Positions 1-11,913 of a DNA stretch of 64,000 nucleotides are shown one piece after another. The DNA is taken from positions 124,001 through 188,000 of the forward strand of contig JANVFP010000041.1 in assembly GCA_027919835.1 (NCBI GenBank), in the 5' to 3' direction. Every line of letters starts with the position of its first letter. The stretch's first letter is position 1. The stretch comes from Lentinula raphanica. Its lineage: Eukaryota > Basidiomycota > Agaricomycetes > Agaricales > Omphalotaceae. A program made the translations under genes and the position numbers. The notes below the pieces were generated by a model. It ran no database searches, was not told where the DNA came from, and worked only from the letters and a program-made list of their open reading frames with translations.

Positions 1-1167
1 AAAACTCACAACCCAGAAGTACTAGCTGCGTCCTGAGCGCGTGCGAGAGCACTGATACTCGCGTTCCGCAAACACGCCAACTGAAAAGTCACCGGGCCCG
101 TTCCACAGCCTGCGTGCTCCGCATAGAAGGTGAATAGCGGCTATGAATCGATGATGAGTATACCTTACGCTATATACGATGCAACCAACACAAAGCACTT
201 CGCACCTGTTGCTGTTCTGGAGTTGGAGTAGGCGCACGATAGGTGCTTTGCGCGATTGCTCCAGAGAACAGATGTTGGCCTTGGTTCTTGGCTACGAGGT
301 GCAGCTCCACCGATCCACCACCTGCACTCTGCCCGTTGATGGTGACCTTGTCAGGGTCCCCACCAAACGAACGGACATAAATCTGGAGCCACCTCAATGA
401 CTGTATCTGGTCTTGAAACCCCACGTTGAAGTCACCAAACTGCGAATCTGTAAATTCGGGCGTAGCGAGAAAGCCGAACGAGTCTAGTCTGTAATAGACG
501 GAAGCGATGACCACGTTGGGGCTTTGATGGATCCATGAGTCGAAGGGCCAGTTGGCTGGGTTGCCGTAGACGTAGCCTAAGAAACAAAGATGGAGTTGAA
601 AACGTCGAAGAAGTTGGCTTGCGGTTTATGTACTCACCTCCTCCGTGGAAATATACGAGAACTGGGACTGATGGGAAAGTCAGGTTTAGTGGCGACACGG
701 TACCTAATGCGTCTTACGGTTATCTCCACTTTTTGCGCCAAACGGCGCGTATATGTTGACTTTGAGACAATCCTCAGTTCCAGCACCTCCTGCATCACCA
801 GCTGAAAGGTATCTTGAATCACTCAGGGAATGCTCCAAGTTCCAACAAGCAAGAAGGATTAGTACCCACCACCCGTGCTGCCCTGTATGCAGAAATCTGG
901 ATACTCCGTCGCATCGACGATCTCGCCTTGAGTCTCTACTTCGATACGGGTCGTGTTGAGAACGAGTGGTGCTCGAAACCGTCGATCTCCAAGAGGCGGT
1001 TCAGCGTAAGGAATTCCCAGGTAAGCCACGGTGTTGGTGAATGAACGATTGCCGTGGTATTTAGCATATCCTGTATCGATTATATCTCCTGCTAGAGTCT
1101 CGGAAGAGGCGCGACTGAGTCGTAGAAGTGTGCTTGCACACAATAGTAGCAGGGCTCCGACAAGCAT
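1..1167 (-). CDS. Type-B carboxylesterase/lipase, 3' end cut by window edge
   Basis: Secreted alpha/beta-hydrolase of the carboxylesterase type-B family, expected to cleave esters outside the cell. Reading starts at an ATG at 1165-1167 with a hydrophobic signal peptide (MLVGALLLLCASTLLRLS). Family motifs follow in order: the N-terminal block AYLGIPYAEPPLGDRRF, the EDCLKVNIYAP block near 735-780, VLVYFHGGG near 650 (oxyanion hole) and the nucleophile elbow GQSAGGGS near 330. Most relatives have GESAGG, so Gln replaces Glu next to the catalytic Ser. Exons are separated by short introns, for example after the first exon near 862 and after the FHGGG exon. The catalytic Glu/Asp and His would lie beyond the left edge, so the gene is partial. 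Natural substrate cannot be told. Confidence 0.88.
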
Positions 1168-1985
1168 GTTATGAAGCCACCTCAGTCATCTTGAGAGAAG
1201 ATCGTTTATAAAGAGAGAAAGGGTGTCATGGGACGCGAACAACAGATGTCGTTGTGGTCACGGTTCACTGGTCACTGGATGACACTGGTTTCCTTGTACG
1301 AGCCGGACCCGGAGCGTACATCGTCCTTGGGTCTTCGAGCTTGTGCTTCAAGTTTACAGTGTCCACAGGTTCCAATTATATTGCTCGAAGTGGAGAGCAT
1401 CAAATCATCTCCAGATTCGAGCATTGTAAAGGGAAGAACTTTTGTGTCTTGTATCATGCCAAGTACAAAGCTGAAAGAACGCAAGAGAGAGCATTGAGAC
1501 CAATGTCATGAGGGAAGTGCTGGGAAGTGGGAAGAGAGATAGAAGAGAGAAGGGAAGAAGGGAGAAGGGAAGGAGAAAGTCAAAGTGCACGGCCCTTCCG
1601 CCTCGGCTAGCCTCGGCAAGATGGGGTCACAATAAATAGCCGGGTCTACATAGGTCTACATCAACCTCTCCGATGTACTGTGACTTAGATGCTCCTCATG
1701 ACTATCTTGTTCTAACACTCATGATGGGCACTGCGACTCAAATAGCGGAACACCGGCGGATACACATCGTCTTACGTCGTTCACAGCAACGATAAACTTT
1801 ATGGCGCGAAAATGGATCAGTAGATTTGATCAACAAACTCTACATGATACAAAACACGAAACAATCCTGAATATGTATATCTTTCTTCTTCCATCAGATC
1901 CTCGTGAACAGCCTCCAAAATCTGCTCAAAAATAGCTTCAGCTCATGATACTTATCATATCAACAGCGTTATTTGCTCACCTTCT
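1168..1985. other. Intergenic region between two minus-strand genes
   Basis: Holds the upstream region of the carboxylesterase and the downstream region of the small secreted protein. A purine-rich stretch (GAGAGAAGGGAAGAAGG-like) lies at about 1525-1580. I see no convincing coding exon on either strand. Confidence 0.5.
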
Positions 1986-2255
1986 TCAGAATCGGCGGAA
2001 GTCTCTGGCATGAACACGTCCACGCTTCTCGACCGGGGTCGCTTCCTTCTCAGCCGTTGTGGGCTCTGCACGAGCGTGAAGAAGGAAATCCCTCGCGTGC
2101 ATACGCGCAGCAACGTTGGGCCCGGGTACAGCCCTGGTGACGACCTCGACAACCTCACGCGCCTGAGGTCGATGAATAGCGGCTGCCTCGACGGTGAACA
2201 TGGTGACGAGGGCAGCGACGACGACGAAAATGACAGAGGCAAAAGTGAAACGCAT
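1986..2255 (-). CDS. Small secreted peptide precursor with repeated HARDF motif
   Basis: Intronless 89-residue ORF with a clear signal peptide (MRFTFASVIFVVVAALVTMF...EAAA). The mature part contains the element (M/V)HARDF twice, as ARMHARDFLLHAR and, at the C-terminus, RVHARDFRRF. The second copy follows directly on a Lys-Arg pair (VEKR), a typical Kex2 cleavage site. This layout suits a small secreted protein processed into peptides, but there are no cysteines and I recognise no family. Gene status rests on signal peptide plus repeat structure. Confidence 0.6.
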   Translation of the reverse strand: MRFTFASVIFVVVAALVTMFTVEAAAIHRPQAREVVEVVTRAVPGPNVAARMHARDFLLHARAEPTTAEKEATPVEKRGRVHARDFRRF

Positions 2256-2801
2256 GGTGATAAAGACGTGTTGAGTTTAGAGGTTTAGGGTTGAGTGCAA
2301 CTGAGAACAAGCCCTGCTTGTTGTCAAAGGAAAGAGTTACCGGATTGTGGTGGGTGAAGACTAGCTTGAGGGCGTCAGAGTGTGAATAGACAGGTTTTTA
2401 TACCGCAAAATTGAGAATCCGCGCCGGCTATCATGAAACAGGATGCGCACGGACCCCATCTTTGATATGCATTGGCCCTTGGGCGCGCAGCGCGGGTGCC
2501 GCACAGGAACTGATAAAGGGTGTTTGAGTCTTCAAAAATAGTTTTATTTTGAACAGTCAGAGAGAAACTACACAGCTCATGATACAGTTTTCCTGGGGTT
2601 TCCTCGCGGTTCACCCGTCGAGGAACGAAGGGAGCAAGGAATGTTTGAAGGAGGTGGAAAATTCCATTGATTATGATCTTCGGAAACTCCCTATGGCCTC
2701 AACGTATCTACGGATAATTCAGATAAGTATGTATCCGTAATCTCAGTGACTGCGATTTTAAGACTGAGATATCAGAAAACCTACTATGAAGTTTTCCATG
2801 A
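2256..2801. other. Intergenic region
   Basis: Upstream of the secreted peptide gene and downstream of the gankyrin gene. Short ORFs here lack codon structure or recognisable motifs. I see nothing else in it. Confidence 0.45.
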
Positions 2802-4102
2802 CTATGGGTTCCCGCAAGAGTCGACAACATGCTGCTTAGCACGCCGTTGCTCGACACCTGAAGAGTCGCAGTGTCTGACTTAGAGTTACCGTGACAAATG
2901 ACATCGAAACGTACCTCCGACACCATCCATATCTTCTGGAGCTTCTCCATCTTGATTTAACTGCGTAGTCGAGGTGGCGTCAAAGGATGCGCGAACACCG
3001 GGACACAAGCTATGTAGAACGTACTCTGCTCCGGTCAGCTCCAGCTTCGATGAGGACGACTGCTGCTTGGGCATGGGCCGAGTCCATCGCGAGATGCAAG
3101 GGAGTATTACCTATATCGACGTGAGTTGATAGCTTCTCCGAATACCCAACGTGGACATTGATGGACGTTACTTACCAACTCGATCCTGTGTGTTGAGTCT
3201 GGTTTTCGATGTAGGTGTAGATGAGTCCAGAAGTAGACGAATGAATCCGACGGATCCTGTGGTAGCCGCCCGATGCCTGTTCAAAAGTTAGGATGGTCAG
3301 GTCCACCAGGAGTACGATGCTCACAAGGGAGTTTGATTTGCTTTGTCTTTAGCGTTTATCTGCGAATTCGTCAGAACCTGTGCGGCAAGTTTCTTCACGT
3401 CCACGTACATCGGCGCCTCTTAATATCAGCAGCTTTCCAATCTAAAGAGCTGTAAGGATCAGTAGTACCTCCAAGAGACAACGAGCAACGTACGTTGATT
3501 CGCGACTTGGAGGCCGCATAGTGTCTGAAGGAATACTACTTGTATCAGGGACTCGGATGGAACATACCCAGACACTTACAAAGGAGTCAGCCCTTTGTCG
3601 TTCTTTCTTTGACCAGCCAAATCAGTCCGCGTAGCAATCATGAGTACGTTTAGTATACCGGTTCACATCAGCTCCAGCACCGAGAAGTTCTTCCACTACG
3701 GAGTCATTCCCGGCACTCACTGAGCAATAATAAGAGCACGTTCGGGGTACAAGGGACCAAAGGTACCTGCTATGTGTAAAGCAGACCAGCCGCTTCCATC
3801 TACCTTGTCTACCTCGGCTTTCTGATCTACCAGGTATCGAACGATATCCAGGTCGCCTGATGATGCAGCCCAGTGTAACGGTGTCCTCTCGTCCTGTTCA
3901 CTCAATAAGATTGATCAGGTCTGAGCAATATAATTTGAGGACCATCTCACTGCGTCGATGGCGTTCACTAAACTGGGGTTTTCGGAAACGAGTGTGCGCA
4001 ATAATCCGATTTGATCTATGGGTATATTTAGTCAAGAAGAGATAAGAAAGGGGGACTGTGCTTGCGTGTTTGAGCAGCAGAATGTACTGATGGAATCGAC
4101 AT
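2802..4102 (-). CDS. NAS6: Gankyrin/Nas6-like 26S proteasome assembly chaperone (PSMD10 homologue)
   Basis: Ankyrin-repeat protein that in other eukaryotes binds the ATPase Rpt3 and chaperones assembly of the 19S regulatory particle. I reconstruct about 12 small exons. The start ATG is at 4100-4102 (MSIPSVHSAAQT), exon 2 is 3951-4015 and exon 3 begins at 3893. Ankyrin repeats follow in order: RTPLHWAASSGDLDIVRYL, VDKVDGSGWSALHIA, DKGLTPLHYAASKSRI, DKANQTPLHRAATTGS and DRVGNTPLHLAMDSAHA. The C-terminal block DGEAPEDMDGVGGVEQRRAK ends at a TAG at 2802-2804. The repeat sequence and the LDIVRYLVDQKAEVDKVD block match my memory of gankyrin closely. Every exon junction keeps the frame. The first intron appears to use a GC donor (4065/4064) with a normal AG acceptor. 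Confidence 0.9.
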
Positions 4103-4284
4103 CGTAGTTTATGGTGAAGAAGCGCGTAAGTGGAGACACGCGTAAGCTACGCGTGACATGCGTCAAGATGATGTGACAGTGACCATCACCGTCACGCGCT
4201 TTATTTCTTGTACAATACCAACTTCAAGCTCTCGTCCACACCCTCGTTCTCGCGTAAGACGCCACAAAATACCCTGGAACTATC

Positions 4285-6343
4285 ATGCCAACCAATGACT
4301 CTGACACTCTTGACGACAAGAACTCAATCACAGTGTCGAACAAGCCTCATGCATTACTACCCTTTCTTCAATTACAATCTGCAACATCTCTGAGTCGCCT
4401 GTATCAGAGCCCTTCTTCATGCTTGTCAATCTTCCGGTCAATACGCTCTTAGAGAACGATGCTATCTGCGCTCTGACGTCGATGCTAGGCTCCTGGACTC
4501 AGTGGAGCGACAACTCGTGATGAACCTCCTCTGGCTTGAATCTGCGATATCCTTATCCACGATGGGCGCGTGGGTCGTTCAAGAGAAGAAGAAGTAGCCC
4601 TGCTTACGATCTTACGCTGAATGAGTGCTTATATCCACGGGAACAGGTTTTACGATGATGCCTTGGATATATTGACGAGACTTCATATTTTACACGTCCA
4701 TTCTGGTAAACTATCGCTCAATACCACTTTCAAAACCAGTCTCCGCCATGCAATCACCGGCGGGTACGTGTTTCTCTTTCTCTTCGCTTTCCTGTCCTCC
4801 TCAAGCGTCCTAGGGGAAGCACCGGAAGTTTCGGTGTACCTGCTGAGAAAGATGAGAAACGGCCTCCGATGGATGTAGAAGGCCTTGATGGTTATGCATT
4901 GGAACGTTGGGAGGTACGAACCTTCTTTCTTTGCTTGATTAATTGGCTAATGACGGCGAGCTTCAGACTATTCTCCATTTTATGGTGTCGTCGGGAACAG
5001 GGCAGAATCCGACGCGGCCTTCTCAAGGAGTGCTCTACCTTTTGCAACGCAGTGGTCTCATGAGTAACCAACAGTACGAACCTCGGCTCCTCGTATTATG
5101 TTGACTTTTCTCTGACGATGAAATCAGGGGATCCACACCCCAAATCACATCGACTGGGTTTCAATTCTTGCTTCATCGTCCGCACGCTCAGTTGTGGGAT
5201 CTATTACTCCAGTACTTGCACATGGCCGAGGTAAATTGGTCCCTCACAGATATCTGAGCTGTGATTGATCAGGATCCATCGCAGGAAAGACAGATGGATC
5301 TAGTTGAGGTTCTGACATTTTTCTTCATGTTATCTACGATGGAATTGGGCCGAGTCAGTTATTCCTCCTTGATCAATCTTCCGTCCTTTTAAATTCTGTT
5401 TAGGAATATCTGACGGAAAATCTGAGTCAAACGCAAAAAGCAATGCTTGATGACCTTCGAGATTATGGTTTGATTTGGCAACGCAGGGTCCGTTCGTTGA
5501 ATTTCTCCTTTCTTGGTCTAACGTCATCTCTTGATGTAGGCTTCATCGCGACGTTTTAGCCCCACTCGACTGGCGACTACTCTCACCTCAACATCGCCGT
5601 CGCTTCCCACCAGCACCGGTACGACAAGTAGTTCGCAGCAGGGCTTCATCGTTCTGGAAACGAACTATAGGATTTATGCATATACAGGTATGCTTTCGTT
5701 ACGTTCGAGCGCTGTGTATTCGCGACTCTGATCATGCTCAAGATAATCCTCTCCAAACGGCTGTTCTTAATCTATTTGTATCCTTAAAGTATCGGTTCCC
5801 TAACTTGGTCGTTGGTTCCATAACCCGTGACAGCGTCAGAAAGGCGCTCAATAACGGTATCTCTGCTGAACAGGTTTGTGTCAGTTGCTGGAAGGGGATC
5901 ATGTTAATGTGGCAGTAGATCATCAGCTACCTCACCACCCATGCCCACCCTCAAATGCGAAAATTTGTACGTTCACGCTCCGAGCTCGGCATCTGCAGGG
6001 TGAACTCACTCGTTACGAGAACACCTAGAATCCTCTCATACCAGTCACTGTCCAAGATCAAATCCGTTTATGGGAACTGGAAAAGGAACGACTGAAATCT
6101 CAAGAAGGTAATCTGTCCTCTATCCTGATACCTTCGTCTATCTCATTTACATCACGCCTCGCTCCAGGGTACCTCTATACTGCATTTGCGTCTCAAGCGG
6201 ACTATGAGTTTGTTCTCAATTATGCCAAACAACTTGACGTCGTATTGTGGGAGAACAGCGCAAAGCGCTGCTTTTTCGGAAGTCTCGAAGGCCACTCAAA
6301 CATACGCAACTTCATCGAACGGAGAATCAGTGGGGCGGTATGA
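4285..6343 (+). CDS. TFB2: TFIIH core subunit Tfb2 (p52/GTF2H4 homologue)
   Basis: Subunit of general transcription and nucleotide-excision-repair factor TFIIH; in the known complex p52 anchors and stimulates the XPB helicase. The start ATG is 4285-4287. Exon 1 (4285-4436) carries [15 protein letters not shown] and joins at 4489 to [20 protein letters not shown]. Family blocks follow: [84 protein letters not shown], the segment from YRIYAYT through [20 protein letters not shown], and the C-terminal [20 protein letters not shown]. The stop is TGA at 6341-6343. Many short introns interrupt it, and a two-exon reading would miss most of the protein. Upstream lies the divergent gankyrin gene, about 180 bp away start to start, so the two may share a promoter. 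Confidence 0.92.
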
Positions 6344-6878
6344 CAGGGAAGGCCAATCCGGGCGTATTTCAAGCCATACATAGTGCTGTTATCCTCAGCT
6401 TGGGTCTGCGGCCCAGCAAATATTATTGCACACCCTCACTTTATGTTCCCCGAGGCGCCGAAGATCCACAAGAACCTTATCCTTGTTTGGCTACGATAAT
6501 AGGCTGGGTGTTCATGAGCTTGTGGATTTAAACTCTACATCGGTACTGTCATCTCTGGTCAACTTAGAGAGCCTCCTCGGGAGGTCGGATATTGGCACGC
6601 GAACGAGCTGCAAAAGGATTCCGAGTGATTCGGAGTTATGGCAAAAATTCGCAATGTTCAATAATCAATTTATCAACATATCATATGATGAAGGTAACGC
6701 TCTACGTCTCAGTCGAAGAAAAGAAGAAAAAAGAAAGCATGTATAGCCTGACACAGAGAAGGACACAACGATCATCGCTAGGCCCACGAACGCATAAGGT
6801 AATCTTCCGAAAATTTTAATCAATCTGGGTGTATTGTATCATGAATGAGGACACCTTTTCTGAACAGGTTGTCGCAAA
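6344..6878. other. Intergenic region between convergent genes
   Basis: Separates the 3' ends of the Tfb2 and WOPR genes. ORFs are present on the plus strand (6247-6531, 6426-6746), but they have no motif or splice pattern I can support. It probably holds the two 3' untranslated regions. Confidence 0.4.
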
Positions 6879-8552
6879 TCACGTACCAGACCCTGCCGTG
6901 TACGAAGAGGCATAGGATTGATGACTAGGAGAAAAAGGTGTTTGTGAGGCCGGAATATCCACATTGTGGTCATTGCCTGACCAGCTTGAACCATATGACT
7001 GGTAACCCTCACTGAAAGGAAGCGAGGAAGAAGATGAAAACGAGGACCGAGATTGAGTGTTGCGACTTTCCCTGTCAGGTATGTCGGGGCTCATCATCCA
7101 CGGCAACCGTTGAGCTTGGGTGCTAGAGTCACGACCAATGCGACTCCCGTTGTAACGCGTTGAGAGTCCAGGGAGGCTATCATGATCTCTCATCGTTGTA
7201 GCACCCTGATATGGGTTGCCAGATCGTATCCGGGAACGGTCTGTGAAGAAATTTAGACAGAGTTCAAGGTGCGTTGAAATCCATTTACCAGACGTCAGAC
7301 TGGAATTGATCCATGATTCATTTTGCGTTAATCCCCCGCTCTCGCGTCTGGATCCCCCTATGTGGGCATGAGAACTCGAAGGCGACAACGGCCAAATGTC
7401 TTGACCTTGCAAGGCGGGCGTTGCTGTTCGCGTGGAGTCCAGTGTTCCTTGCCATCTATCACCTACGCGGGAGTAACCAAAGCTGGATCCTACGTTCGCA
7501 GACGTTAAGGGGTATAATGGATTCAACGGATGATCAACGGGAGAATGCCCCGGTGATGCTGAAGATGGAGGGCTTCCGTACGGCTGCTCTTCTATCTTAC
7601 AGTCAACAGCGTCCTGCTCCTCGGGCTCTGGACTTGACTGATTTGAGCCACAGAATGTTAGGTCCTAAATATATACAGTCAACTCACACGAAGCGAGCTT
7701 TGCCATCTGGGCCCATGTCCACTTTCGGCGGGACTCTGAAGTTTGTCAATCGAAAAATCTGTGGTGGCATATACAGAGACATAATGTCTGGGCGAGATGA
7801 AGGTCTCTGCAGCTGATATCAGTGACGATGATTCTCTGGAGTCAATATAGCTCCAAACCTTGAGCCTGCCGTTGCGAATATCCTCTGAGGTATAGTAGGA
7901 AATGAGATGAAGGTCAGATCCTTCGATGGTGACAGTGATGGTCTTGAAAAGACGGATGAATGTCAAAGCTTCGATGATCACTACAGTGAACTACGATACC
8001 TTTTTAATGAGACCGTTAGGCTTGAATGTTCCCTGGTCGCTAGCACTCTGAGTGCTTGTGCTGGATTTATATCCAGAAGATATACCAGGGGAATTCCTGT
8101 GAATAGAGGAGTTTCTCGACTCCTCTCCAGTGTAGGTCTTCTTGTGGGTTCCTCGGCTACTAGCACGCTCGTTGATCTCGCGGTAGACCTGAGACGTTGT
8201 CTTGAAATTAGGCTTGACATTGACTGAGATTCAGCAAGCTTACCAGAAAATTTCCGACAATACGAGATGGAGACCAGAGTAAGCCATCTATGAAGCAGTA
8301 TTGAGCGTCATGATGCATCACAACGTTGTAGCTCGCCAAACCTGTCCATCTTTTGATTCCACTTTCTTCGACGCTGAATATGAATACAGCGCCGCTTTTG
8401 ATCATGGAACGTCGTTCAGTGTCGTTGAGACGACGCGTTATTCGGGGTATGACACCTTGTCGTGCAGCATGTATGAGCCGTAGGGCATTGGTAGTTGTTT
8501 CGACATAGCCATGGAATGGTGGAACGTCTGGAGAGCAGGAGTTGCTTGTCAT
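6879..8552 (-). CDS. WOPR-domain (Gti1/Pac2) transcription regulator
   Basis: Member of the fungal family that includes Wor1, Gti1 and Pac2, DNA-binding regulators of morphology, gluconate uptake and mating. The first WOPR half is in exon 1 from the ATG at 8552: FHGYVETTTNALRLIHAARQ, then IPRITRRLNDTERRSMIKSG and EESGIKRWT. A short intron then leads to DGLLWSPSRIVGNFL. A 59-nt intron joins NFL to VYREINERAS. The second half is FKPNGLIKK joined to TITVTIEGSDLHLISYYTSE and DIRNGRLK. The C-terminal half is Ser/Pro/Gln-rich and low in complexity, as usual for the family, and ends at 6879. One more intron lies near 7240-7290. The family is clear; which paralogue it is remains unclear. Confidence 0.93.
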
Positions 8553-8639
8553 CGTTAGAGCGTCTGAGTTTGAGGTTGTTGGACGTTGTGGGGAGACTCA
8601 GAGAGTTTATAGGTACGGTTGAGGTTTGCTTTATTATTA

Positions 8640-9535
8640 CTAGGAGGTGCTGTGCTTAATTTGCATAATCAGGCATCCAATCCGGACAACGCTATCGATT
8701 CGGAAATGCCCTTCTCTCCCTGAATGAAAACCTCGATAAACATGCAGGATCCCACCGGCGTCGTGACCGGACACTGGTAGATAAAGTTTCCAAGGAGTAA
8801 CGTTACCGAAGTGAGGCTTACATGACAATTTGAACGCCACTTCTCAGTTTATGCAACTCCAGTGCTTCTTGAGGTTCTTTCCTCGAGGTGTTCACTGAGC
8901 ACAGATATTTGTATTCACGAGTTTTGCACATCATCTGGATAGTTACCGAACATACTCCTCTCGGCTGAATTGGCGATCATGGTAAAAGGATTCCCCAATC
9001 TTCCTTTTCCTCGCAATCCCCCCAGTGGTAAGTATAGAATGAAGAATGTGCCGCCAAACGGCTGAGATACTCTCCAACTTTTCCGAGGCATCAAATTTAC
9101 GGACCGTGATTTCTAAGGGGAACTCTTTACGCACAAAACATCCCATTTGCAGTTTCCAATTGTAGTTTTTCCTTTTTCCATGGAATTGCCTAGTCTAAAA
9201 GCGTGTCAGCAGTGTGCTTCCATGAATGAAGGGTACTAACTACATACATACATTCCGATGGAATGGTACCATGACAGATAGACCAAACCTTGTTTCTTCA
9301 AAAGATCGTCAACTTCAACGAAAGGAAAGCGGAATTCCTTCATGATTCGCTGCAACATATTGAGAACAAGATATATAGTCATGTATAGGAGAGAGGGGAG
9401 GTATGTATCGAAGCAGTATACACTGGAACGCGATGAAGCCGTTGGTGTCCCGTCCGGAAGACTTATATCCCTAGAAAATTGACCATGTACTGTAATCAGA
9501 ACAAAGGGTTTCCAATTTCTAGTCATCCTTTCCAT
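8640..9535 (-). CDS. Possible hypothetical gene, exon model uncertain
   Basis: Three consecutive open stretches on the minus strand could be exons of one gene. 9236-9535 starts MERMTRNWKPFVLITVHG and includes a hydrophobic segment YLPSLLYMTIYLVLNML. 8943-9146 follows, then 8640-8840. Donor-like GTATGT sequences lie at the ends of the first two stretches. I recognise no domain. The position, between the 3' end of the F-box gene and the start of the WOPR gene, would fit a small unrelated gene or a decayed one. Confidence 0.28.
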
Positions 9536-9626
9536 GACGTTTTGAATCGCAGCTTTCCCTCGTTCTACTAAATTCCACTGACAGCGCGTTCAAAGATATC
9601 CGTCGAGGAACGGTCCCGGGCGGCAT

Positions 9627-11913
9627 CTACTCGGGGGTTTGATCATCCAGGCGGTGCGCGACAAATCCGCCTTGATACCCTGGAAGATTTGGAGAAGTGC
9701 CTGTCTCTCTCCAATGTCCCACCAGGTTATGGTCATGTAGATAGCCCCTGAACAGCCAGCGACCAAGATCTGAACGAGTTGGATCCCTCTGGAAAATCAT
9801 GTTAAGTCGTGATCGAATGTAATAGAACGTGAAACAAAGCGCACTGGGGTACGCAGGAGCACAATTAAGCCATCCCAAAGCCTGACTCTCCCAATGAAAT
9901 CGTAGTGACCCCAGGCTGCACCTTTCTCTTCTGAAGTCTATTGAAAGAATCCGAATAGATTTCGTCCCGCATACTCAACCTAACATGATCACTCACATGC
10001 CCAGTGATTAGGATGTCGTTGATTCGTCGCCCCTTGGGATATGAAAAACTATTCGTGGGACGACTCGAGTCATCCTCATATGAATCTCTCGAATGTTGCA
10101 CTGGATGCATGATTTCAGCGGTGATCTCCACCAACAATCAGACATCCAACCTCTTTTTCCATCCAAGCGTTCAGGGAGAAATGTATGATAACGCACGTTC
10201 CTACGATCCACGGGATCCAGAGCCTCGATTTCATTCTGAAACCAAGTGAGTGGTAGGATCATGATAGGGTGGCAGATATTATCTACCCACCTCGTATTGT
10301 ACAATTGTAACACCTTGCGGCAGCCACGCATTAAGTACATCTTGCCCGCCCAAGCAGTCACTGCCTGACGCAAGGGGCACATCTGGGTGATAACAATGAT
10401 GTTCTTGCAACGTAAAATATAGTGGATGGCGATATAGAGGAAGTGGTTCTGAAGGTATCCTACCAGAATCATCAACCAGTGCGATATGGTCCTCCAAACT
10501 CGGTTGCTAATAAGCAGTATCAGCCCTGAACATAGTCTGCGAAGTAAAAAAATGTGGACTCGATTAGACTCACCACAAAGAAACCTTCCCAACTGCCAAG
10601 AAGCGCTCCCGCTTCATGGGCATCATGGCTCAAGGGAGCAGCCTGAGGAAGAAAGGTAGGTTGTGCGACTATGCGACGCCAATCTTGATCATAACGCCGA
10701 GACCCGAGTAACGAAACCTCTTCAAACAATCCTTCATATCGCGTTAGTATTTCTTCCTCGAAGGATGTACATAGAATCGTGGGACAGTGAATGGGGGCTC
10801 GAATCTGGCTTTGATGAAAATTTAAGATATCTGTCCGCGTCGGCCCTTGGATTCTACGCGCTGTAGCGCTCTCCCTATCCAATGGAAGGGATGCAATAAA
10901 GCCTTGATCGATAGGATTGGCTTCACGAATAGTCTCCAGCCGCACGGTCCAGACAAGAAAAGATGCCATGTTTAACAATGGAGTAGCAAGGTCAAAGTCC
11001 TTCCCGAAATGCTTCACACGAGCCACAGGCGTTGGAGGTGTTGAAGACCAAGTATTCCGAGCGTCCTCTGCAGAAGCTATATGAAAATGCGACTCGGGTC
11101 CATAGAAACTAGGATACTGGTAGAATACACTGAGAACTTCAGTTGATGCAAAACACTTGCAACGTACCCGAAAGCTTGCTAGAATCAAGTTATGCAGCAG
11201 AGGATAAACGAGTGAATCTCGGACGCGAGGGGTCTCGATGCGAACATCGTCTATGCCGTGTCCCACTGATATTAGAGAGAAACAACATCATAGTATCTTG
11301 ACTAAGGCACCAACCTCGGGAGAACGTCATCCACCATAACCATAGCAAAAGAGACGTCGCCTCGGTGCCTTTATACCAGTTAGTGTGCGAGTGAACTTCT
11401 GCTTCATACCGAAGACAGGTTTCATGCTTGAGGTAGCCGTATAGATGAGCCCATTCGATTAGCTGTCGCTCGTTTCTACCATCATTTTCCAGCATCCTAT
11501 CAGTGGCAAATCTTCAGGAAGTTGAAAATGACGATAGCAGAAAACCGTACTCACATCAAGTAACATGTCCAAAGATCCTGTGTACTACACTCTCTTTGCC
11601 GAATCTGCTTGAGTGCTTCGAACCTCTTTTTAAGTTCATGGGCCATGGATCGTGCATTGAGCCACTCTGTTCCAAACCGCCGAAGAGGAGCACGATAGTC
11701 AAATTTGAAGCGAAAGATTCGAGCATATAAGCTAGGATTTGCATCGAACCCGATTGCACGGTTGAAAGATTGGCAGACGAGGCAGATATTGACTATATCT
11801 TTAGGAGGACCCAAGAAGGACTGCTCTGTAGCGTTTGCATGATATGCGACTCGTTCCCATATTTCATTCGGAATCTTGTGAGCAATAGTTGAAGGACTCG
11901 ACGACGACATCAT
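9627..11913 (-). CDS. F-box protein, large agaricomycete family
   Basis: Likely substrate receptor of an SCF ubiquitin ligase; targets unknown. The start ATG is 11911-11913, the second of two possible starts and the one next to the F-box. The F-box core is IPNEIWERVAYHA, then DIVNICLVCQSFNRAIGF and LYARIFRFKFDYRAPLRRFG. A long middle part spans 10560-11495 (VYPLLHNLILASFRVRC, FYGPESHFHIASAEDARNTW). The C-terminal domain has the family ending GRWLFRGYLHDHNLVGHWRE and GYQGGFVAHRL before the TAG at 9627-9629. Introns of 50-60 nt separate about seven exons. Such F-box genes occur in dozens of copies in Agaricomycetes. Exact junctions near 9880 and 10500 are not settled. Confidence 0.82.
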
